DNA of 64,000 nt, taken from the NCBI RefSeq assembly GCF_963666025.1, contig NZ_OY762552.1, positions 620,001 to 684,000 of the forward strand, read 5' to 3'. The stretch's first letter is position 1; every line of letters begins with the position of its first letter. The notes beneath the pieces were generated by a model. It saw nothing but the letters and a program-made list of their open reading frames with translations. It did no database searches and was not told the origin of the DNA. This DNA comes from an uncultured Methanobacterium sp. (GTDB taxonomy: Archaea > Methanobacteriota > Methanobacteria > Methanobacteriales > Methanobacteriaceae). The position numbers and the translations under genes were made by a program. Positions 32,666 to 48,300 of this stretch are shown here, piece after piece.

Positions 32666-33004
32666 TCAACCCTGCACCATAATCAATTTTCCAGTAGTTG
32701 GATCCTGGTAAACCGTTCCCTTCTTAGCATATCCCTGTCCAGATCCAGATTGAGTTTGGGGTGTATCATTGAGCTCCTGACCCTGCTGGAGTTCAACTGT
32801 TTGTTTAATTGCCTCCATTGTTTGCTGTTTCTGCTGGGGAGTTTGATCACTGAAAACAACACTCTGCATACCCAAGGACATTATGGTGAATATTAAAAAG
32901 CCAACTGCAAGAACCAGCATGCAGTCAACCATGTTCACCGCATAAGCCATTGGGTCTATTTCTTCTTCAGCAGATAGCAACCTTCGCTTGGATCTTCTCA
33001 ACAT
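32666..33004 (-). CDS. DUF2149 protein, ExbD/TolR-like motor partner
   Basis: 112 residues. After a basic N-terminus, one membrane helix at about 21-47 is preceded by NMVDCMLVLAVGFLIF, with Asp27 at the membrane entry as in the proton-carrying Asp of ExbD/TolR. The rest is outside and Gln/Thr-rich. It overlaps the ExbB-like gene by 38 nt, so translation is coupled. In methanogens I know DUF2149, an ExbB-like protein and DUF2162 as neighbours. Its role as a stator subunit is inferred. Confidence 0.8.
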   Translation of the reverse strand: MLRRSKRRLLSAEEEIDPMAYAVNMVDCMLVLAVGFLIFTIMSLGMQSVVFSDQTPQQKQQTMEAIKQTVELQQGQELNDTPQTQSGSGQGYAKKGTVYQDPTTGKLIMVQG

Positions 33005-33641
33005 TAGACATGACCTCCAGTAAAGATTCAGCTATAGAATCAAGGGTTGAAAGCTGTTCTTCATACCACCGTCTTCTGATTCTGGATATGGTAAATGCAA
33101 TAGCTGCAGAAGCCATTCCCAGAATGGCAGAATCAAATGCAATTAAAAGATTTTGTGATAGGGTGTTTATATCCCCCGCCCCCAGTGCTGCTAGACCTGG
33201 CCCCATTGGTATCAGGGTTCCCATGAGCCCAATTGCAGGAGCGATTTTGGCAACGATATCTGTTTTTTCAAGACTTTTAGCCGCTCTAATTTCTTCAGCT
33301 TCAATCAATTTTCTAGCAAAGGCTTCTCTGGATTTTTCTCCCATATTCTTTTGTGAAGCGATTTTTATCAAAACTTCTTTATGACTGAGGGGAATGTTAC
33401 TTTTATCCACAACCTCCTTAATCTCCTCAAATGAGTTAGAAGTTGAAATTCCATCAATTATGTTTTCAATTTCGTTTACATCGGTTCTAATTCTACTAGT
33501 ATACTCTGATAATAATCCTCCTGCCTGAACTATAGAATAAATCAGGAATGCCAGGAGAACTGCTATAACTGGTAAAAGCAGACTTTGCGCTACAACGTGA
33601 AATATGCTGCTTAATGTTTCACTGCCAGGAATTGCCACCAT
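32967..33641 (-). CDS. MotA/TolQ/ExbB proton channel family protein
   Basis: 224 residues with the three-helix TolQ/ExbB pattern: helix one at about 15-40, a long cytosolic charged loop, then AKIAPAIGLMGTLIPMGPGLAALG and a third helix (ILGMASAAIAFTISRIRRR). The APxIGLxGTxxG signature marks the family that forms ion-driven motors with ExbD/TolR partners. GGTGATT precedes the ATG. It is immediately followed by the DUF2149 gene and preceded by DUF2162, which places it in the leftward CobN-like locus. Confidence 0.88.
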   Translation of the reverse strand: MVAIPGSETLSSIFHVVAQSLLLPVIAVLLAFLIYSIVQAGGLLSEYTSRIRTDVNEIENIIDGISTSNSFEEIKEVVDKSNIPLSHKEVLIKIASQKNMGEKSREAFARKLIEAEEIRAAKSLEKTDIVAKIAPAIGLMGTLIPMGPGLAALGAGDINTLSQNLLIAFDSAILGMASAAIAFTISRIRRRWYEEQLSTLDSIAESLLEVMSNVEKIQAKVAIC

Positions 33642-33679
33642 GAATAATCACCATTTTGTATTAATCTATTTTTGCTTGA

Positions 33680-34387
<708 letters not shown>

Positions 34388-34948
34388 ATTAATCACATCC
34401 CATTAAAATAATCTTTAATTATAACCAAACTAAGTTTTAATTAAATTACTTATAATATTTTCGATCTAATTAGTATTATTACTTTTAGGCAGATTTTTGG
34501 CCTTTTTGTAATACTTTAAGTTTATTTAATACTAAATAATGGTTTTTCTCATTTTTTGTAATACATTTCACCAAACTCAAAAATGCGTTAAGAGATGATT
34601 ACACCATAATTTGATCAAATTGATGATTAGAGGAGAATTAAAGATCATATAATCGTTTTTCAACATCAAATAAACTTAAATTGATTATATTGATAGTGAG
34701 AATATAAGGACTATAAAAATTAATTTTATCCGTAAAATTTTCCATCTATCTCCTATTCTATCTTAAAATTTCCATATCCTATCATTTCTTCCTCCGAGAT
34801 CAAGTCTTGCCATTAACTAATCAACTACTCTTTAAAATAATTAAATTATAATTGAATATAAATGTTTTGATACATTTTTAGGTGATATTTATTGAAAAAA
34901 AAATAATATAATGAGTCCCAAAAAAGAAAAGGGGTGAAAAAGTTTTTT
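34388..34948. other. Long intergenic region before the transporter-motor operon
   Basis: About 560 AT-rich bp between the CobN-like gene and DUF2162, all leftward. It holds the promoter of the DUF2162-ExbB-DUF2149 operon. Several A/T boxes near 34415-34465 are possible, none decisive. No repeat or RNA is seen. Confidence 0.45.
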
Positions 34949-39115
<4,167 letters not shown>

Positions 39116-39149
39116 TACTAGTAAAATCCCTTGTTTTCTTATATTTTCA

Positions 39150-39154
39150 CCTCC
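39150..39154 (-). promoter_or_regulatory. Strong ribosome binding site 7 nt before an ATA codon
   Basis: AAGGAGGTGA on the minus strand ends 7 nt before ATA at 39142-39140 and 34 nt before the first ATG at 39115. ATA-initiated translation would add MRKQGILLV, a basic n-region that turns the weak leader into a normal signal peptide. A stop codon upstream excludes an earlier ATG. Confidence 0.65.
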
Positions 39155-39333
39155 TTTTTGTTTTTATAGGCAAAATTGATCTAATCAATTATGCTTGAGA
39201 ATATTTAAAATTTAATTTAATATAAATATTTCTTATAAAAAATAGCAAAACAGCATAAAATGTTAAATAAAAGGCATAACTGGTGAATAAAAAAAGGATT
39301 ATAGTCCAAAAAAGAAATGAGGGAGGAATGTTC

Positions 39334-42300
39334 TTATTTTTTGAAGAATTGCATTATATCACCCCCAAAGTATCCGAAACCAACCAGCCCCACCAGAAGA
39401 ATTACTCCCACTATAGCCACTATTGGCGTGCTGGACTGAGGAGCAGATGAAGAACTCTTCTCGGACACCTCATAAGACTTGGAAGATCCATCTGCACCTG
39501 TAGAATCAGATGAACTCTCTGATCCAGTGTCAGATGATGTGCTAGGTTGATCACCAGCTGTAGACTGACCAGAAGAAGCCCCACTAGAAGTGCTACTGGA
39601 AGATGCAGAACCACTTTGACTGGAAGATGCTGAATCAGTTGACTGGGAAGATTTTGAGCCTACAGTTAAGGTCATACCAGTAGCGGCTTTTAATATATCG
39701 GCATATTGCTGAAGTTGATCTGTACTTAAAGATGAACCCTGAATCAATTTATTGTTAAAGTCTATGTTGGCACAGGTGTGATGGCAGCAGACAACTCCAT
39801 AGTTAATAACAGCAGGTATATATGCGTTCATAAGATTTTTAATGGTATTAGGGTCTGCATTCCACATGCCATCAATGTATGCAGTAATAAGCCATCCAGC
39901 CATACTCTGGAAAGCAAAAGCCTTATAATCTGCATTTACATTAAATGCCGAACTTAATAAAGAATTAGCTAAGAGATTCATAGTGGCATCACTGATTAAA
40001 TTATTACCATTGGTGTCTTTGGCAATTGCATTAAATGCAAATAAATTTTCTATTTTAGATGCGTATTCCAGCCATCCACTTGGACCTTCATTCAGGAGAG
40101 CGTTGTAATATTTAGGGTTCAACAACATGGAATTAGTTTCAAAATTTAACTCTTCAGATAAGCTTCTGATGGTGATTTGGTTCATGTTACGGATATCCGG
40201 GATCATCACGTCAGGGTTAGCTCCCAAAGACTGAGAGAGGAAAACTGCAGAACCCAACCAATCATAATAATCACTGGAGTCCAGTAATCTCCACGTACTG
40301 TCAATATTTTGAGTTATTATATCGGTATTTTTCAGCAAATATTTGAATGTGGTTAGATCCTGAGTTACAGATACCTTATTACCATTGGCTGTCCAGGCAT
40401 AAGAAATTCTGGAAAATACTATATTTGCTGCTTTTTCAGATAAATCACTGAGGGAATCCCATTTGGATGTATTTGGAAGGAAATCTGACATTCCAGTTCC
40501 TTCAAGAACATTGCCGGGTAAACCAAATACACGATTTAAAGATGGAACTTCAGCATAATGCTTCTTAACAAAGTTAACATCAGCACTTTCATTGGTGGCA
40601 TTAACCAGATAAACCGCATCATTCATAAGTTTTATCCAGTCCACATTGCTGGTAACTGCTAATGCCAGAACATCTATACGTGGCCTGTTGATAACAGTAC
40701 CATTGTCCAGTGTTATGGTTAAATCAGATAAATTAATTAATTGAACTCCAGTTACAGTACCATCAGCCTCCCAGTTAGGTTTAACTCCTAAGAAATATAA
40801 GAACTGAGCCATACCAATACCCTCAGTACGGAGTAATTCAGTACCCCACATAATAAGAGTAACTGTGTCCGGGAAGGTGCCATGTTCCTGGTAGTATTGA
40901 ACCAGTTGTTTATTGACTATCTTTTTAGCAGATTCCCAGGCAGCTTCACTCGGCATTTTAGTTGAATCAGTAGAAAACATACTTGTACCTGTGGGTAAAC
41001 AGTCAGTCCATGATGGATCGCCTGCCAGACCGGGTACAATATAACCACCACTTAAAGCTGTCATAATCGCCTCTAGCTCGGTGTTTGTGGATAATTGTGA
41101 AATTGTTTTCACACAGAAATTGAGATTAGCATAGAGGCTAGTCTCATTGTTAATTCCTATTTCCTTAGCCAGATCATCCAATGATGTTCCATTAACCAAT
41201 TTTGTGATATAATAGGTCAGGTTACCTTTAATAGATGATACATTCTCCCTGTAATTGATGTCAGTAAGCATGCTAAAGTAGTCAATACTTAAAGACGGGT
41301 AAAGTAACAGTTTAATATTGTTCAATATCTGAGTTCGAGATGAAGCTATGGTAATTGTTTCCTGAATTAAATCATCACCCTGGAGGGCTTGACCTAAAGT
41401 GTGTAAACCTAAAGTGATAATATCATCTTGAAGTTGTTCTAAATACCCATCAAGACTATTTACCCATTCATTAAAAGTTTGATTTTCCGCAGGAGCATTC
41501 AATCCTAAACTGTTGACAGCCACGTCTTTAATTTTGGCTTCATACTGTTCAGCTAAATCCGTTGCATTTACTTTAAGTGCATTCATGTAAGCAGTGATAT
41601 AATTCTGCATTTTCACATAATCACCGTACAATTCTGAAGCCACAGTAGCTGGAGTCATGTGACTTATTACCAGAGCAAATGCCCTATCTTTAGCCACCAT
41701 ACCTTCCCCAGGATCTGAAGTTATGAAAGGATATATGCTGGGTATTGTGGACAACTGGAAAGTCCAATCATCAGCTTGCAGTCCAATTTGCCTGCCCGGT
41801 AACCATTCTAAGGTTCCATGAGTCCCGAAATTTATCACAGCATCTGCTTGGAACACCTCATCCAACCATTTGTAAAATGAAACATACTCCTGATGAGGTG
41901 GGAGAGTTGCACTGTGATAATCTTCGGCTGAAACCAATTCTTCCCATCCTCTGCTAGGCTGGACAGTAATGAATACATTTCCACATACAATTCCAGGAAT
42001 TACAATATATTGATTGTTATAGACCATTACATTTCCAAGTCCACTTCCCCATTGGGCCACCAGTTCATCCTGGAGTGTTTTTGGTAATTCATTGAACCAC
42101 TTGGTATACTGGGCAAGATCTACAAGCTGGTTATTTGCAGTAAGGTTAGCATAGTTATCCTGAAAATATGTATTGAGCAGTCCCTGTGCCCAGCTACCTT
42201 TATTACCAAATTCTGCTATAATGGTGTAGAGTCCCTCCGCTGATGGTATTTCACTCTTGGTCATTCCAATGTTGTAACCTGCATCATACATCTCGACAAG

Positions 42301-45300
42301 AAGGTCATGGAGACTCTGGAAAACATTCAGGTAAGATGCAGCTATATTTGCTTTTCCAGGCGGATAATCATAGAGTACTATTGCAACTTTTTTATCCTGA
42401 TTTGCCTTTTCTTTAAGAGTAGCCCAACCTATTGTCAACTGGACAACCTTATCTATACCAGTTTGAATAGGTATTTCAATACTATTCGAATCTGTATAAG
42501 ATACTACTACTGCTCCAAAAACACCTTCAAATTCAGGAATAGTTACTGCATAGGTCCATTCAGCTTGAGGCCCAAAGTCACTGGTATAACTGTATTGGCT
42601 GATGGAATTTACTGCCTTAATAATTTCAATATTCATTGCATCGAAATCATCAATTGCTGTACCATTGGTCATGTTAGCATAATCCATTGACCAGTCATAT
42701 AAAGAGTTAACAGCAATCACACCCCTTGATAAGGGACCAGTGCCATTAACACCCACAGTTAACTCTCGCAACAATTCACTTATTGGTGGATTGGTAGAGT
42801 ACTGGAACAGGTTAAATACAGGTACTCCTTTTGCTTCATATGCTCGGATCATGGCATCAACCAGTGCCCCACCAGGATAATAACTGACTATAACCACAAA
42901 AGAACCGGTTAAATTCTGTTTGGTGGAATTGTACCAGCTTTCAAATGCATTGAACAAATCATTGGTATCACTGTATTTACCGTATTTACTAGACCATTCA
43001 ACAAATTCATTGGTCATCCAGTTCAAACTTCCCACTCCATCACTGTTATAACCAGGATCTGCTTTTATCCACTCATTTATCAGTACAGGATCAGGGAACG
43101 ATGCAAACATATGGTTATCCTCTGAATAATCCGGATGGTAAATTCCCCAGTTAGCAGTGGATAGAACTGGAGTTCTTCCTGATACTTCAGTGGGATTTAT
43201 AGCAGATTCTCCTAATAAATAGAAAATATAATCCAGCATATTCCGCATGTTCTTACTGACAACATCGGAATCACTTATATACTGAGCCTGCCAGTAAGAA
43301 CCTATGTAAGTATTTTCGAGGGTGTTGGGAGTGTTGTTCTCCTCAGTGCTACCCAGAAAATTCCAGTCCCCCACAACACCTGAAAGGAAATTAGGACTGT
43401 AAATTCCAAAAATATAGGCAATCATACGATTACTGTTGGCTGTACTGTTTGCAACCTCTGCAGGAGTAACCGTAGGACTTTGAAGACTGTACATATCTAC
43501 TAATATGAAATTAGCATATTCTAACATCCAGTGCCTGTTTTCATTATCATTTGAACTGTCCTGATAACTATTGATAGTATAAACCCTGCAGCTCATGTTT
43601 TTAAGGGCCTGCATCTTATTGTACTGGCCAATGCCATTAGCACCATACTGAGCAATAATAGCTATATCCGGGATGAAAGTATGGTCCAGGGTTATGGATC
43701 CGTTACTGAGAGTTACATTTTGCAGGAAAGTTTTGTAAGTTCTGTAGATGAGTTCCACTGTGTAATTTCCTTTCAGTAAATTGTAGAATGCATATGCACC
43801 GGAACTATCTGTAGTTGTGGTGCTAATAAGTTGATTATAATTACTCTGACTTCTCAAATTGACTGTCACACCAGAAACTGGCACCGCATCGGCAAGTTCG
43901 CCCACATAATCTCCAGTTGAATTATCATAGGCATCACGGACAGTACCACTGATACTTGATGATAAATCACCATAATTACCAGTTAAAACATCTCCAGGAC
44001 CGGGAGACACTGCACTGTTACCCTGCAGGTTACCAGCATTAGAGTAAAGGTAATTGTAGGTGATGGTATTATTTGATGATCCGGTAGTGTTTACTGCGTA
44101 TACACCAGTTGTGTTGATCCGATTGAAGGAAATATTGTTATTGGGGAAATCTCCTGAAGATCCACCTATCATGTATATACCTGCATTTCCCACTGGAATC
44201 ACATCACCATGATAGGTTCCAGAACCATTGCTTCCATTACCCAATGTGGTTATGTTATTTTTTATGATGGTATTTTTATTGGAATTAGAACCTGCAACTC
44301 CATAACTGTAATTACCAACTGCTAATATTTCATTTTCTTCTATTGTATTGTTATTTGATTTGAATAACTCAAATGCGTAGTTAACATCAGATGATGTATG
44401 GACAATGTTTTTGGAAATTATGCTGGCAGTGGATGATTCTAGAGTCACCCCATAACTGTAGTTCTGGGCGGATACATCTATGACATTGTTATTGAAAGTG
44501 GTGTTTAAGCTACCGAGTCCAGCTATAAACCCAGTGGCGAAATAAGTTCCATTCACCTTAACATTGTTACCCGAAAAAACATTATTTTCAGCAGAAGTGG
44601 AATCCGTGCCCCAAACAGCACCTAAAACTCCTAGACCATAACTGAAAGGGTTATTTCCAATTACAGTTATGTTGTTATTTGAAACATTGTTGTTGTGGCA
44701 GTCATAGTAAAGGTCAATTCCTACCATACTGTTCATGCAGGTGTTGTTGGGCATGGTTGGTGTGGTAAATCCAGATGTGAGGGTAACTATGTTAGCAGTG
44801 AGGTTGTTAAGGGATGAGTACAGTAGAAGAATCCCATATGTTGGGAATATTTCATTTACCACACCGATATCAGGAGATAGAGTTATAGAAGATAAAAATG
44901 GTAATTGAATACTGGTACCCTTGGTGTTGACAGTATTTGAGTAGATCTGGTTGTTGTTTGACTCGTACAGTAATATGCCAATAGTTATGAAATCACCGGT
45001 ATTTGTGATTTTATTGGCCCTGATTTTGTTGTTTTGTGAATCATACAAGTATATGCCGTAACTTTCCTGACTATCGTTTACAATTATAGTGTTGTTTTCA
45101 ATGGTGTTGTTTTCGGATCCAAAGAGGATTATTCCCTTTTGATTATCATTAATTATAGTTATATTGTAAATGGATGTCCCTGAACCGGTTCCTGTTATTT
45201 TAATGGTTCCATTGTGTAATATGGCACCATAACCTACCACTGTCACCGGGAGATTGATGGTAAAGTTTCGGTTGTAGAAATCTCCCCACAACTGTAAAGT

Positions 45301-48300
45301 GCTACCTTTAGTTACCACATGAGTTTTTAATAATCCATTACTGTCAAAGTAGTTATTGTAATTGGCATCAGTCACATTAAACACAGTTATTGGTGTTTTG
45401 CCATAATTATCCAGAACAATGTCACTGGTGGCTGAAATCACCGCATTATTACCCTGTTTATTCCCATTATCTGATACCAGGTAATTATGGCTGACATTAC
45501 TGGTATCACCTTCCCTGGTATCAACTGCATAACCACTGCTTGTGGTTATATGATTATCTGCGATAATGGTGTTAGACGGATGTTTTGATGTGGATGAAGA
45601 TTTATATTTAAGTAGCACTCCTGTGCTGTTGGTGTTTATGGTATTGGCTGTGATGTTATTTCCTGTAACCTTACCATAGACATAAATCGCCTCATTGATA
45701 CTGGTGTTAATGTTATTTCCAGTGATAAGACAGTTAGAGTCAAGCAACTCAATCCCGTAACCTTTAACCAGAGTGATGACATTATCACTCACCACTGCCC
45801 CCGAACCATCAACTGTGATCCCGCTATGAGTAGAATCATAACCCGTTATTTTATTTCCGGAAACAGTGCAATTAGACATGATATAAATACCATTGTAAGT
45901 AGCAGCAATGGTATTTCCCATTATGGTGTTACCGCCAGTATCCTGCTGTGAAGAAATACCGCGATAAGCACCGGAAATTGTGTTGTTAATTACGCTATTA
46001 TATGCACCCATAACCTGAATAGCATAAGAAGTTTCACTGCCGACACCTATACATGTGTTGTTAATTATTTTGTTGTAATAACTCAATCCACTGGATTCAA
46101 AAAGACTTGCATCCACATTACAAATGTAAATACAATTAGCACCATCGCTCTCCACATAATTACCCATGAGAGTGTTATTATTGGACTCACCCAGTACAAT
46201 AGCTGTATGAGTTTGCTTTCCATCTGTGCGAAGCGAAGTAGTGACACTATTTCCAATTATGTAATTATCTGGTGAACGAACGAGAGCAATTCCAAACCCA
46301 TAAAGACCATTACAATGAATAGTATTTCCCTGAATGGTGTTATTCTCAGTTTCATAAAGGAAAATACCAATACCATCCTCATTACTGTTATTAATCACCA
46401 GATTAGTAACATTACTCCCTGAACCACCACTCACAATCTTAATAGTACCATTAATCAAAACAGCAGTCAAATCACTGCTGGTAATAGTCAGAGGAATGTT
46501 AATGATCATATTCTTGTTGGTGAATATTCCGGATAAATCAAAGGTATCCCCAGAAACCACTGCGGAGTTAATGATGTGTCCTGAAGTATCAAAATAAGTT
46601 GAATAATTATCATTGGTTATTTTATAGGTTTTAGACGTGACAACTGGGGTTTTACCATAATTATTCGAAACAACATCCCCCTCGGTGTAACTAACTGCAT
46701 TGTTACCTTCCGAAGTGCCGTTATTTGATACCAGATAATTGTTGGTGATACTGGAATTAGCAGCTTCGGAGGAATTAACTGCATATGAACTGGTAGTGGT
46801 TATATGATTATCAGTTATGCTGGTGTTTTGGGGTTTTTTATTGGAAGACTGTTTTTTAAGAATAACACCAGTACTACTGGAGCTTATGTTGTTACCAGAA
46901 ATAGTGTTTCCAGTTACTTGACCCTGAACATAAATCGCCTCATTAGTGCATGTGGTTATGTTATTCCCACTGATAAGACAGTTAGAACCTGTTAATCGAA
47001 TACCGTAACCTCTAGACAGGTTAATTATATTACCAGTTATCAAAGCATCAGAACCAGTAGCACTGATACCACTAGGGATACCAGTAGGATCATCGCCTGA
47101 GACATAGATATTATTCCCAGAAACAGTGCAATTAGATGAGAAAGAAATACCCATGTTAATCGCAGCGATATTATTGGCAATTATAACATTACCCCCATTA
47201 TCATTCTGGGAAGAAATGCCATAATAAGCTCCAGTCACTGTATTACCAATTACACTATTGTAAGCACCCATCAACTGAATAGCATAACACCATTTAGTAT
47301 TCGCACCAACACAAGTGTTGTTGATTATTTTATTATAATAACTAAATCCACCAGATTTGAAATTACGCGAGTCTGAATCATAACCTGAAAGGTAAATACA
47401 ATCCGCACCATCACTTACCACATAATTATTCATGATAGTATTGTTATTGGACACACCCAACACAATAGCAGTATGTGTTCTAGGTGTATCGGGACGAACC
47501 GAAGTTTTAACTGTATTCCCAATAATATAATTATTTGGTGAACGCTCTAAAGCAATTCCAAACCCATCAATTCCATTACAATGAATATTATTCCCTTGAA
47601 TAGTGTTATTCTCAGTTTCATAAAGGAAAATACCAATACCCTCATTATTACTGTTATTTATCACCAGATTAGTAACATTAGTCCCTGAACCACCACTCAC
47701 AATCTTAATAGTACCATTAATCAAAACAGCAGTCAAATCACTGCTGGTAATAGTCAGAGGAATATTAATGATCATATTCTTGTTGGTAAATACTCCTGAT
47801 AAATCAAAGGTATCCCCAGAAACCACTGCGGAGTTAATGATATGTCCTGAAGTATCAAAATAAGTTGAATAATTATCATTGGTTATTTTATACGTTTTTG
47901 TCTTGCTAAGGGGACTATTTCCATAGTTATCGGAAATTGTATCCGTTTCATTGAAACTGACAGCCGCATTACCTTCCAAAATACCATTATTTGATACCAG
48001 ATAATTGTTGGTGATTGTGGAATTGTTAGCCCCTGTAGAAATTACTGCATATGAACTGGTGGTGTTAATGTGATTACCAGTTACCACAGTGTTTTTGGGA
48101 ATTTTATCAGAATCACCCAATAAAATACCAGTACTACCAGAATTTATAGTATTAGTGGTGATATTATTATTATTCCTTTTTCCGTTCACATAAATAGCCT
48201 CGTTGCTACTGGTGGTAATATTATTTCCAGTGATAAGACAGTTAGAGTCAATTAACTCAATCCCATAACCTTTAGCCAGATTGATAACATTACCACTCAC

